DNA of 56,120 nt from DAOOPX01 sp964653045 (GCA_964653045.1 CAZZBW010000005.1:1-56120), one strand, 5' to 3'. Shown: positions 8,202-16,228, counted from the first letter of the stretch. Notes: generated by a model from the letters alone, not told the origin. Program-made: numbers and translations.

Positions 8202-8591
8202 GTGAAAAATCTCATTCCACAAGCACAAGCTCAATTCGGCTCTGGTATCGGTTCCCCATTTGATGACAACACCTACACAGACGTTCCAAGTTTAGTTTCT
8301 GATGGTGGATTTACCACTATGGAACTGATTGTTTCTAATGTTTTAGCCATGATTACCGTAATCGGCTCGATCATGTTCATCGGTTACTTTTTGCTTGGAG
8401 CAATTTCGTGGATCACGTCTGGGGGTGATAGTGGCAAAATCAATAAGGCCAGAGATCAGATGATGCACGGCGTACTTGGTCTGTTAGTATTGGTACTAGC
8501 CTATGCAATTGTCGGCTTGGTTGGCTCAGTGCTGGGAATAACTAATATTTTGAATCCAGCTGCAGTGTTAGAGGGTTTAGTGCCAAATTAA
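8202..8591 (+). CDS. VirB2/TrbC-like pilin paralogue F
   Basis: 129 residues from a GTG start placed right after a TATAAT box. The N-terminus (MKNLIPQAQAQFG) lacks the hydrophobic stretch of a normal signal peptide and begins almost where other copies would be cleaved. The core is typical: two membrane helices with ITSGGDSGKINKARDQM between them, and a tail with NILNP as in D and E. Export without a full signal peptide would have to rely on the first membrane helix. One nucleotide separates it from gene G. Confidence 0.75.
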   Translation: MKNLIPQAQAQFGSGIGSPFDDNTYTDVPSLVSDGGFTTMELIVSNVLAMITVIGSIMFIGYFLLGAISWITSGGDSGKINKARDQMMHGVLGLLVLVLAYAIVGLVGSVLGITNILNPAAVLEGLVPN

Positions 8592-8592
8592 T

Positions 8593-9021
8593 ATGAAGAA
8601 AACAATTTTACTAATCACAATTATTTTTTTGACAATTTTTATTAGTATTGGAGAAGCAATAGAAGTATCGGCACAAATTACCAATCCAGCTATTGACGAG
8701 TTGGGCGGCAACACACCTGAATCTTATCAGGAAGCTTCGTCTGGGCAAACCCTTCTAGCCCAGTTTGTCCGGCTTTGGGCGAATGCGATGACGATTGGCG
8801 CGCTGCTGGTGATCGTGTACTTCCTCTGGGGCGCGATGGAATGGATTCTGTCTGCGGGCGATACTGGCAAACTAGACAAAGCGCGCCAGCGGATGATGCA
8901 CGCTGCCCTAGGCATGATTATCTTGGTTAGCTCTTATGTGATTCTCGGATTTATCAGTAGCTTGCTGTTTGGTGAAAATTTTGATTTGTTCGACCTTGAG
9001 TTCTTCACTCCAGGAAGTTAG
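8593..9021 (+). CDS. VirB2/TrbC-like pilin paralogue G
   Basis: 142 residues with a signal peptide (about 1-27, VSA|QI), a short ectodomain, membrane helices near 60-85 and 98-122, and the family loop SAGDTGKLDKARQRMMHAALG. The loop resembles gene F most closely (both have a QMMH/RMMH step), suggesting that F and G are a duplicated pair. Same unit as F, H and I. Confidence 0.76.
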   Translation: MKKTILLITIIFLTIFISIGEAIEVSAQITNPAIDELGGNTPESYQEASSGQTLLAQFVRLWANAMTIGALLVIVYFLWGAMEWILSAGDTGKLDKARQRMMHAALGMIILVSSYVILGFISSLLFGENFDLFDLEFFTPGS

Positions 9022-9058
9022 TTAATAATTTACGAAAACACAAAAGCTACAGACATAT

Positions 9059-9667
9059 ATGAATACTGCAAAACCTAAAATAATCAAAATTGCTGGATTT
9101 TTGTTCGTTTTGGTATTTTTGGTGGTTTCTTTTTTCAGTTCAAGTCTTAACTTCTCTACCCACGCAGCCACATTACCTTTCAATCTTGGTCAGGAAGCAG
9201 AGGATCAAGAACTGCCTCACGCCGTGGCGGGGAGTGAAAACTATCGACAAAACTTTGCTGGCCTTGTCGGCAGCTTGCTCTCAATAGTCATGCCTGTTTC
9301 AGCACTGATTCTTCTTCTCTATTTAATTTGGGGTGCAATTGAGTGGCTCACATCTGGCGGAGACAAAGGTAAACTAGAAAAGGCCCGTGGGCGAATTACT
9401 ACCGGCGTGATTGGCATCGTTGTCGTCTCCGCCACCATCTCTCTATTTATGCTAATGCAACAAATCCTCAATGTTTGTGTGTTAGATTTTTGGGGAACGT
9501 GCAGCGGTGTGTCTCAGGTTGGAGAAGCTTGTACTCCAGGAGAAACTTTGTGCTCGGGCAACACCGTGATGGAGTGCAAGAGTGATGGAACAGGTTACGT
9601 GGGTTACGAGTGTAGTAGTGGTGAAATTTGCTCTGCTGGAGCATGTATACTTGACCCAGTCGAGTAG
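9059..9667 (+). CDS. VirB2/TrbC-like pilin paralogue H with a C-terminal Cys-rich domain
   Basis: 202 residues. Signal peptide to about residue 36 (THA|AT), two membrane helices (about 72-98 and 115-140) with loop TSGGDKGKLEKARGRI, then an extra C-terminal domain of about 45 residues with regularly spaced cysteines (CTPGETLCSGNTV..C...C..GEIC..GAC). Such modules occur as small disulfide-bonded binding domains on secreted bacterial proteins. In the hairpin topology the tail would face outside. The other pilins lack it, so this may be a tip or adhesive variant (inference). Confidence 0.76.
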   Translation: MNTAKPKIIKIAGFLFVLVFLVVSFFSSSLNFSTHAATLPFNLGQEAEDQELPHAVAGSENYRQNFAGLVGSLLSIVMPVSALILLLYLIWGAIEWLTSGGDKGKLEKARGRITTGVIGIVVVSATISLFMLMQQILNVCVLDFWGTCSGVSQVGEACTPGETLCSGNTVMECKSDGTGYVGYECSSGEICSAGACILDPVE

Positions 9668-9689
9668 TATTTAACAACCAGGATCTGTT

Positions 9690-10040
9690 ATGAAATTACT
9701 CGTCACCCAAGCATTTGCCGCCGATTCAACCTTCATCGGTACTACCAACCCTGGACCTGGTTTTGCAGTTTCATTGGGCAGTGTCATCACTACCCTGCTC
9801 TCATTCGTCATGGCGATTGCGGCTTTGGCAGTATTTCTATATTTGATTTGGGGAGGATTTGAGTGGATCACTTCTGGTGGTGATAAAAACAAGGCTGAGC
9901 AAGCACGATCTAAGATTACTACAGCGGTCATTGGCTTGTTCGTACTGGCTTCAAGTTATGGCCTACTCAAGCTGATACTAGGCATTCTTGGATTTGATAG
10001 CCTGACTGATGCGCTGGGAGGAATTCAAAGAATTCGCTAG
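9690..10040 (+). CDS. VirB2/TrbC-like pilin paralogue I
   Basis: 116 residues, the shortest copy. The leader is only about 10 residues (MKLLVTQAFA|AD): it keeps an AxA cleavage-like end but lacks a full hydrophobic core. Two helices flank ITSGGDKNKAEQARSKI, and the tail LGFDSLTDALGGI groups it with J and K. A ribosome-binding AGGA lies 8 nt before the ATG. A short hairpin plus T8 tract (10021-10048) may end this unit. Confidence 0.76.
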   Translation: MKLLVTQAFAADSTFIGTTNPGPGFAVSLGSVITTLLSFVMAIAALAVFLYLIWGGFEWITSGGDKNKAEQARSKITTAVIGLFVLASSYGLLKLILGILGFDSLTDALGGIQRIR

Positions 10041-10048
10041 TTTTTTTT
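10021..10048 (+). terminator. Possible weak intrinsic terminator after pilin I
   Basis: GAATTC repeated with a 3-nt loop (10021-10035), then eight T at 10041-10048. The stem is only 6 bp and lies in the end of the coding region. The following promoter at 10094 supports a unit boundary. Confidence 0.35.
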
Positions 10049-10082
10049 GCACTTTATTTTCATTTGGTGTATGATATACGAC

Positions 10083-10105
10083 AAGTAAATTGATATAATT
10101 TACTT
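10083..10105 (+). promoter_or_regulatory. Promoter with palindrome over its -10 box, third pilin unit
   Basis: TATAAT (10094-10099) lies inside a perfect inverted repeat: 9-nt arms 10083-10091 and 10097-10105 with a 5-nt centre. A protein bound there would block RNA polymerase. Unlike most genes here, pilin J has a leader of roughly 55 nt and an AGGA ribosome site, suggesting separate and stronger control. Confidence 0.6.
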
Positions 10106-10160
10106 TGGAGTAAGATAGTAGTAAAGTAATTAGTAGTAACATTGAACAACAAGGAACGAT

Positions 10161-10598
10161 ATGAAATTCTCGAGAAATAAAATTGTTGCTAGTTTATCGC
10201 TCGCAGCATCTACCCTAGCAACGTTGCCAGGTGTGGCTTTTGCCCAGCCCGCAAACGTTGGAGCTGGAAACGTCGGCACAATCTATTCTTCAAGAGGATT
10301 CGCTGCCAATTTGGGTGCTGTACTTACCACCCTGCTCTCATTAATTATGGGTATTGCTGCTCTGGCTGTGTTTATTTACTTAATTTGGGGTGGTATTCAG
10401 TGGATCACTTCTGGTGGAGAAAAAGGTAAAACAGAAGAGGCCAGAAATAAAATTACTTCTGCTGTGATCGGGTTGATTGTCTTGGCTGCTTCTTATGCCT
10501 TACTAATGCTCTTGCTCAGAATTCTTGGCTTCAATAGTTTGACCGATACACTTGAAGGTATAAAAGTGATTGATACTTATTCCGGTACCTCAATGTAA
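10161..10598 (+). CDS. VirB2/TrbC-like pilin paralogue J, candidate major pilin
   Basis: 145 residues, classic layout: signal peptide (AFA|QP, about residue 29), short ectodomain, membrane helix (about 50-76), loop ITSGGEKGKTEEARNKI, second helix (about 95-120) and tail LGFNSLTDTLEGIK. It has its own palindrome-covered promoter, a leader with a ribosome-binding AGGA and no added domains, so it is my best candidate for the main filament subunit. That is inference from context, not shown by sequence alone. Genes K and L follow in the same unit. Confidence 0.78.
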   Translation: MKFSRNKIVASLSLAASTLATLPGVAFAQPANVGAGNVGTIYSSRGFAANLGAVLTTLLSLIMGIAALAVFIYLIWGGIQWITSGGEKGKTEEARNKITSAVIGLIVLAASYALLMLLLRILGFNSLTDTLEGIKVIDTYSGTSM

Positions 10599-10613
10599 TT
10601 TTCAGAAGCAAAT

Positions 10614-11183
10614 ATGAAGAACAAGTCACTGTTAACTATATCTTGCGCAATATGTTTGTTCGTTGCCTTGGCTTCGACTCAAAGTATAGAAGTGATTGCT
10701 GCCGCTGGTGATGCAACCACCAGCGGCAATACTACTACTTCTGTCATGGGTGGTACTACCACCAATAACTCTGGTACTGGTCAGGTAGAAGTAACCAATC
10801 AAGATGGAGCCACTTATCTCACCACTTCGGTAGTTGGCGGTACCACTTCCGATCCTAACAATCCAGATTTCCGATATCTCCCATCTGGCTTTGCCCGAGA
10901 CTTCACTGCTCTTTTCACTGGCGTTCTTAGCCTAGTCATGGCACTGGTGGCGGTCTTAGTGTTTTTTATGCTGATATGGGGCGGAGTCGAGTGGATTTTA
11001 TCTGGAGGCGACAAAGGTAAAACCGAGCAGGCACGAAATAAAATTGTGGCCTCTCTGATTGGTTTGCTAATTGTGGCCGCTTCTTATGCCATCCTCTACT
11101 TAATATTGCGATTCCTTGGTTATAGCTCACTCACTGAGATCATAAACGATATCAAACCGATTGCAGGTCCTCGCGCAAGATAG
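10614..11183 (+). CDS. VirB2/TrbC-like pilin paralogue K with Thr/Gly-rich ectodomain
   Basis: 189 residues. The signal peptide (about 1-30) is followed by a low-complexity Thr/Gly/Asn region (about 31-85) with a repeated S-V-(M/V)-G-G-T-T motif. Two membrane helices flank ILSGGDKGKTEQARNKI, and the tail LGYSSLTEIINDIK groups it with I and J. The Thr-rich segment is unlike any other copy and could be glycosylated or act as a spacer (inference). An 11-bp perfect hairpin lies at 10700-10728. Confidence 0.75.
   Translation: MKNKSLLTISCAICLFVALASTQSIEVIAAAGDATTSGNTTTSVMGGTTTNNSGTGQVEVTNQDGATYLTTSVVGGTTSDPNNPDFRYLPSGFARDFTALFTGVLSLVMALVAVLVFFMLIWGGVEWILSGGDKGKTEQARNKIVASLIGLLIVAASYAILYLILRFLGYSSLTEIINDIKPIAGPRAR
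10700..10728. repeat. Perfect 11-bp hairpin inside pilin K
   Basis: Arms 10700-10710 and 10718-10728, 7-nt loop, GC-rich. It lies at the end of the signal-peptide region. No T-tract follows. Confidence 0.85.
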
Positions 11184-11210
11184 TTGGGTGGTAAAGTGAG
11201 AATATCTGTG

Positions 11211-11645
11211 ATGAAATTTGTCCGCAAATCAGTTTTATTGTTGATGGCAGTTGGGCTGGGGTTGGTGCCCCTATTTGCCCCAACCCCAGCCCAAGCACAA
11301 ACTACTGAGTGGACAGGTGTTTGCGTCGGATCAAGCGCTAATGCAACTGGAGTCGCCACCATCCAAGGTTTTGAGTGCCTGATCGCCAACATTTTTATTG
11401 TGTTTATTACCGTCATTGGTTTGGCAGGTTTTGTGATGTTTATTTATGCCTCGTTCCGTTGGTTGATTTCTGGCGGCGATTCCAAAGGTACCCAGGCCGC
11501 ACGCAGCACCATGACTTATTCTGTCATTGGTCTAGTAGTTGCTTTAAGTGCTTTCATTATTATTAACTTAATCGCTGAGTTCACTGGAATTAATTCTATT
11601 AAATCTTTTCGAATCCCCACTTCAGATCAGCCCTGGAACTTATAA
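11211..11645 (+). CDS. VirB2/TrbC-like pilin paralogue L
   Basis: 144 residues from ATG 11211 (a TTG at 11184 would add 9 residues before the signal peptide). Signal peptide to about residue 29 (AQA|QT). A cysteine-containing ectodomain precedes two helices with loop LISGGDSKGTQAARSTM. The tail TGINSIKSFRIP is a divergent form of the I/J/K tail. Twelfth and last member of the array. A 15-bp perfect inverted repeat (11251-11294) covers most of the signal-peptide coding sequence. Confidence 0.76.
   Translation: MKFVRKSVLLLMAVGLGLVPLFAPTPAQAQTTEWTGVCVGSSANATGVATIQGFECLIANIFIVFITVIGLAGFVMFIYASFRWLISGGDSKGTQAARSTMTYSVIGLVVALSAFIIINLIAEFTGINSIKSFRIPTSDQPWNL
11251..11294. repeat. Perfect 15-bp inverted repeat in the signal-peptide region of pilin L
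   Basis: Arms 11251-11265 and 11280-11294 match exactly as reverse complements around a 14-nt loop. It begins 40 nt after the start codon. A stem this strong could slow early translation. No T-tract follows. Confidence 0.9.
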
Positions 11646-11736
11646 CTTACTCTCCACCCTGCCTCACAACTAACCATTTTTACATACATCTCATCTTGTC
11701 TTAATTGGGTATCTCGCCCCAAATCCTCAAAGGCTG

Positions 11737-11742
11737 TATAAT
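11737..11742 (+). promoter_or_regulatory. -10 box of the secreted GH-like gene (leaderless type)
   Basis: TATAAT ends 6 nt before the GTG at 11749. This spacing favours GTG 11749 over the in-frame TTG at 11743, which directly abuts the -10 box. No clear -35. Confidence 0.65.
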
Positions 11743-11748
11743 TTGGTC

Positions 11749-14700
11749 GTGAGCTCTTTGTTTAAAGTTTTAACTCTAGCGTCAGTTGTGTTTTTTCTTA
11801 GTTTTTCCCAAGTGTCGGCCTACAGTCTTGAAGATTTTAAAGTCGACCTAGATTTTTTAGGCACTGTTACTGAAGGAAAGTTGCTTTTTAGTCCTTTTGG
11901 CACAAATCCCGATCCAAATTTTGCCAAGCACCGACTTTCAGATGAACAAATCCAGTTTTTATGTGATTCAGATTGTAGCTCAAAAAACATTGGAGTGAAT
12001 TTTGGTACTATTTATAAGGGGGGTGATTACAATAGAGCCAGAACATTAAAAATGAATTGGTCACTAGAAATCGCCAGAACTGACTCTGCTCAAGCAGTCG
12101 CAGATGTCATCAACAACGAGGGGATCGAAAAAGTAATTATTAGAATCGGTGTTGGGGGCGATAGCCTTGGATTTAATGATCCAGGTGCTTACGTTGCATT
12201 TCTTAATGACGTTGCGAGAAAAGTCGGTAACAAACCATTTTATGCCATCGCCGGCCCTAACGAGCCAGATATTGAAAAGTGGGCGGCCCCAAGTTGCACT
12301 CCACCAAATCAGGGTGACCCTCCTGAGGTTCGCATCAAATTCTATGATTGTGTTGGTCCATTACTTGCCAACTACATGAACAGCGTTATCGCCGGAGCTC
12401 CAAGCAATGCTCTGTTACTTTCGCCTGCTTTCAACATGACCAGTTTTATGTTTAATGATGACACTGGTCGTGCCGACGGCATTCCCTTAGCAATGAAGCG
12501 AGCGAATGCAAATTTTGCTGGTCTTTATGCTATCGCGGGCAATCTCTATCCCGCCGGCGACTCCATGCAAAATATCTGGAATAATCACGTAACTTCGATA
12601 ATAAGTCAGCTCGGCAGACCAGTCGTCATTACCGAAACCGCACCTTGGAGCCCACTAAATGAGCTTTTTTCTGGTTTCGATACCTCGATTTATAATGATT
12701 ACAACACCACTGACGACCAGTTCTACCTTCATCCTATTCTAGGGATTGATCGTGCGCAGCCGGGCAATTCCGGACCTTATAACGCGAACCTAAAAATCAT
12801 TCGCGATGATCTAATTAATCAAGGATATGAAGCTTACTGCGCCACTCCGGGTTTCCGCATCGAGCTGACTCAAGCAGGCAAAGATTGGATGGCAGATTAT
12901 GTCGAGCAAAACCCACCTGGAGCAATTTTTGGTGGAGCAGAAAATTTTTATATTCGTACTCGAACCGACGGCGGACCACCCGGGATTGGTACTTTTGTTC
13001 GCTCTTGGCTCACCGTCGATTATCGAAATGTAGACACGCCGGTGTTCCGCGATGTCGAGGACAAACAATATTTAATGAGTTCTTTAGACGAATACTTTGG
13101 CTTCAAAGACACAGTGCTCGGAGAAAATCCCGAATCTGAGCTCACTTCAGCTGCAGTCAACTCACTCCTGAGCAACCAACAGCGGTGTGAAGCTTCAGTA
13201 CGAATTTTGATCAGACAAGAAGAGATGTGCGGTAAGTTGGTTAATCCCAATGCTTGCGCCCTTTACGCCCGACCAGTGCCGCAGACCAGTTTTACTATTA
13301 AAGCAATGTTGGATGAGTACAAAAGGTTGGCAGCCGAGGCGGCGACTCGGCTGCCAGATGAAGATATTCTGACTTATCGAGATCAAAGCACAATTAAGGC
13401 TGTCTGCACTGAACTTCTTACCACTGAGTGGGATTTAAATGCTCGCCAAGGACTTTTATATACGCCTCTGACTATTGACCGAGCATACCGCCTGGCATTC
13501 TTGGTTACCACCATTGAGCTTAAACACCCTACCTATTCGAGTATGTTCAATATGTTCGTTCATCCCAACGAAGGGCCGGTGGGCGGTCCTTCAAAGCCAG
13601 ATCACGCGGTATTAGTCAATGCTTTCAAAATTCCGGACATCCTCACTACCACCCAATTAGAACAAGAGTCTCTTATTGCCAGTGGAAACACTCCTTGGAC
13701 TGATTCGAGCAAACTCACCCGCAACTCACTATTGACAGAGAAAATGCAAGAAAAGGTAGAAGTTTCGGCAGATGAAAAAAGGGCGGATTTACTCCAGGCG
13801 GCAAGTTATTACGACACTAATACTCAAACCAGAAAAGATGAAATTTTATGCGCAGTTGGTCCTTCGAATTGGGGCATTGGTTCTCCTGAATGTAATGACG
13901 AGCTAGCTAAAGCCGTGATTGACATCATCAATGCCCAAGCTAGCTCCCGAGTCAGTGAAGAAAACCAAATTGACACTTCTTGTCCAGAACTGATTAAAGA
14001 ACCTGCTGACGAGATTCTTGATTTCGGTTCTTTCGGTAGCGTCGAATCGATCACCAATCCTCCAGAGCACCTGACATATACCCCAGAGTTTGGGGGTAAA
14101 CTATTAAACCGAATCTTTAATGTTCCCAATAAAGGCGAGGGTGACGTTGGCGAGCTCGACTCCAGCCATCAAATTGAGCCTCAGGGTGAAAGCCATCCTT
14201 CATTCGCTGAAACTTGGAAACCAGGTGATCCTCTCGATGGAGAAAACCCACTGGGTATGCCACGCGACTGGGGCCTTAAATCACTTTTCCACGTTGTGAC
14301 TCAAACTTATCCGGATTTTCCATATGCTGGGTGCTGTGATGAAAGAGAGGTTAAGCACTTTTTGGTCTACCCCATGGGTTACGACATCAATACTATGCAA
14401 GAAGTACTAGCCAGTACCTTTTTCAACAGTGAGCAAAAAGACGAATTGGCGTCACTTTCTGAAGATTTTGACCGAATTCAACTAACGGGTGATGAAATCG
14501 ATTTCACTGGCGGTACTAGAGATCACACTTTTGATGACTATCGTATCGAGCCACCCAACTGGAACGGCCAGCCTGGTAGGATTCTTAAGGGAGAGGAGGG
14601 CGGCGTTTATGACATCGACAGTTGTAAAAAAGTGTATAAACAAGAGTTAGATCATTATGACCCAATTACTCTTCTCCCAGTTTATGTACCGGTTCACATT

Positions 14701-15276
14701 GGTTGGGAACTGCCTTGTAGCCGCACTTTTGGCTGGGAAATTTTACAAAAGGGCCATGCTCTTTCCGCCGGACTGGTGGGAGGAAAGTTTGGGTTTTATT
14801 TACAAAATGTCCAGAAGTCACTCAACACTCGCTTTAGTGCTGTCAGAGACTATCTGGATTCGTGTAAAACAACAGAACAATTTCTAACCGGCAGGTGCGG
14901 TGAAACCGTCGAGCCGGTAACCGAAGCGAATCCGGTTGAGTGTACTGACTTGAGCTGCAACCCATTGCCCGAACCAACTTATCCACCTGTGGCAGGTAAC
15001 ACAGGAAGTTGCCTAGACTTGTGGGTAAGTGGCGGACAAGTCTATGCAAGAAATAAATGTGCGTGCGCTTTTGGGGACTGGCATATCGAAGACGCCGGGG
15101 GTGGACTTTGGTGCGGTCCGCTGGGCGGATCGAATACTCTATTTCCTTTTGAAACTAAAGGTGGTTTTTGCAGCGACAGAACTCCGCCGAATCCAGTGTG
15201 CGCAACAATTTGGGCCCCTGGGGGACCACCATCAAATTGTCTTGTTGCTAATGAAAGAGTCTGCGTTAGTTGGTAA
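11749..15276 (+). CDS. Large secreted protein with probable clan GH-A glycoside-hydrolase barrel
   Basis: 1175 residues from GTG 11749. A signal peptide (about 1-24, VSA|YS) leads into a region that looks like a TIM barrel: alternating strand motifs (KVIIRIGVG, FYAIAGPNEPD, PVVITETAPW). GPNEPD (Glu about 172) and ITETAP (Glu about 296) sit about 124 residues apart, as expected for the acid/base and nucleophile of clan GH-A hydrolases such as GH5 or GH39. The remaining roughly 800 residues have no clear domain but are Cys-containing; the C-terminal 100 residues are rich in Cys, Gly and Trp, like a small binding module. No C-terminal anchor or LPxTG is seen. It lies between the pilin array and VirB6, so it may be displayed or exported with the pilus (inference). 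Substrate unknown. Confidence 0.6.
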   Translation: MSSLFKVLTLASVVFFLSFSQVSAYSLEDFKVDLDFLGTVTEGKLLFSPFGTNPDPNFAKHRLSDEQIQFLCDSDCSSKNIGVNFGTIYKGGDYNRARTLKMNWSLEIARTDSAQAVADVINNEGIEKVIIRIGVGGDSLGFNDPGAYVAFLNDVARKVGNKPFYAIAGPNEPDIEKWAAPSCTPPNQGDPPEVRIKFYDCVGPLLANYMNSVIAGAPSNALLLSPAFNMTSFMFNDDTGRADGIPLAMKRANANFAGLYAIAGNLYPAGDSMQNIWNNHVTSIISQLGRPVVITETAPWSPLNELFSGFDTSIYNDYNTTDDQFYLHPILGIDRAQPGNSGPYNANLKIIRDDLINQGYEAYCATPGFRIELTQAGKDWMADYVEQNPPGAIFGGAENFYIRTRTDGGPPGIGTFVRSWLTVDYRNVDTPVFRDVEDKQYLMSSLDEYFGFKDTVLGENPESELTSAAVNSLLSNQQRCEASVRILIRQEEMCGKLVNPNACALYARPVPQTSFTIKAMLDEYKRLAAEAATRLPDEDILTYRDQSTIKAVCTELLTTEWDLNARQGLLYTPLTIDRAYRLAFLVTTIELKHPTYSSMFNMFVHPNEGPVGGPSKPDHAVLVNAFKIPDILTTTQLEQESLIASGNTPWTDSSKLTRNSLLTEKMQEKVEVSADEKRADLLQAASYYDTNTQTRKDEILCAVGPSNWGIGSPECNDELAKAVIDIINAQASSRVSEENQIDTSCPELIKEPADEILDFGSFGSVESITNPPEHLTYTPEFGGKLLNRIFNVPNKGEGDVGELDSSHQIEPQGESHPSFAETWKPGDPLDGENPLGMPRDWGLKSLFHVVTQTYPDFPYAGCCDEREVKHFLVYPMGYDINTMQEVLASTFFNSEQKDELASLSEDFDRIQLTGDEIDFTGGTRDHTFDDYRIEPPNWNGQPGRILKGEEGGVYDIDSCKKVYKQELDHYDPITLLPVYVPVHIGWELPCSRTFGWEILQKGHALSAGLVGGKFGFYLQNVQKSLNTRFSAVRDYLDSCKTTEQFLTGRCGETVEPVTEANPVECTDLSCNPLPEPTYPPVAGNTGSCLDLWVSGGQVYARNKCACAFGDWHIEDAGGGLWCGPLGGSNTLFPFETKGGFCSDRTPPNPVCATIWAPGGPPSNCLVANERVCVSW
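13328..13356. repeat. Perfect 11-bp hairpin inside the GH-like gene
   Basis: Arms 13328-13338 and 13346-13356, 7-nt loop, GC-rich, mid-gene. No T-tract. Confidence 0.85.
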
Positions 15277-15303
15277 TTGCAAAAAAAATTATTTTTTCGC
15301 AAT
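15276..15303. terminator. Bidirectional intrinsic terminator between convergent genes
   Basis: ATTGC (15276-15280) and GCAAT (15299-15303) enclose complementary A and T runs, giving a hairpin with a U-tract in either direction. It separates the convergent GH-like and DHH-like genes and overlaps the stop codons of both. Confidence 0.7.
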
Positions 15304-16158
15304 CTGAACTGTGGTTTCTTTAGGCTTTTTGGGAGTATTGGTGTTTTGGGGCGCGACGGGTTTTTGCTTCATTTGCAGAGACTGCAGGGCTGGCTGGGTG
15401 GGCAAAGCAGCTGGCTGGCTGCTTTGCCCATACTTGCGCGCCGCACCGGCGCGCAACAGTTCCGCCACTGTGGCAAACGTCTCTGCTCCAGCGTTAGCTC
15501 CTTGCAAACCCTTTGTCTGCGCCTCAATTCCCAGGAGCAGGTTGCTGCCTGACTGAGCATCTATGCCAAGTTGGGCTTGGGTAAGTAACTTATAACTCAA
15601 TTCTGCCAAAGAACTAAATCCCACCGAGCTCATTTTCAACGTCCCAAATTGGGTTTCATACTCGTTTAGACTAAGTAGCGGCTTGTTTTTAAACAATTCT
15701 TCGTTTTCCAAATAAATGCCACTCAAATGCTCTAGATTGCTCACTCCCACCGTGATAATCAAATCGCACTCGGCGCCAGTGTAACTCAACTGCACGTTTT
15801 TGGTATCTAGCGGCAGACTGCCCTTCTTTGGTTTAATGGTCAAATAAAATTTTTTGGTTTCTTCACCGATGTGATAACTAATTTTATCGACCTGATCCTC
15901 CTGATAATCAAACGCGATTAGCAAGTTCTGTCTGCCCGACTCGGTCGAAATTTGATCCAGACCAAAAATCCGTTCGTCAGAGTTCGGTAGCTCTGGAGAA
16001 ACCAACCAAACTTGCTTGCCAGCAGCTTTCAAAGCTAAATATAAAGCGGTGGCGGTGGCTTGGTGATCCAGGCCACCGCCTGCTCCCATCACCACCAATA
16101 TCTCATTTGCCTCACTGATTAATTTACCTGCTTGACCAATTTGTTCTTGAGTAGACAT
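15289..16158 (-). CDS. DHH-family phosphoesterase-like protein, degenerate active site
   Basis: 289 residues. The N-terminal part (about 18-60: EILVVMGAGGGLDHQATATALYLAL) resembles the DHH phosphoesterase start (normally with HxDxD and DAIGSA), and the segment TVGVSNLEHLSGIY (about 137-150) resembles the later DHH-type motifs. Several expected metal-binding His/Asp residues are replaced, so it may bind but not cleave nucleotides or phosphates (inference). The C-terminal 70 residues are low-complexity (Ala/Gln/Pro/Lys) and end in a basic tail. It has a classic leader: promoter 16229-16258 and a strong GGAGG 4 nt before the ATG. It sits opposite in direction to the secretion genes. Confidence 0.5.
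   Translation of the reverse strand: MSTQEQIGQAGKLISEANEILVVMGAGGGLDHQATATALYLALKAAGKQVWLVSPELPNSDERIFGLDQISTESGRQNLLIAFDYQEDQVDKISYHIGEETKKFYLTIKPKKGSLPLDTKNVQLSYTGAECDLIITVGVSNLEHLSGIYLENEELFKNKPLLSLNEYETQFGTLKMSSVGFSSLAELSYKLLTQAQLGIDAQSGSNLLLGIEAQTKGLQGANAGAETFATVAELLRAGAARKYGQSSQPAALPTQPALQSLQMKQKPVAPQNTNTPKKPKETTVQIAKK
15399..15456. repeat. Two adjacent perfect hairpins inside the DHH-like gene
   Basis: First: arms 15399-15411 and 15418-15430 (13 bp, 6-nt loop). Second, 3 nt further on: arms 15434-15443 and 15447-15456 (10 bp, 3-nt loop). Both are GC-rich and lie in the part encoding the Ala/Gln-rich C-terminal region. Confidence 0.9.
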
Positions 16159-16228
16159 ATAACCTCCAGATCTAGAAATTAATCTAGCAACAAACTACTA
16201 ATCTTCAGCGGGGCAGGTATTCAAAATC

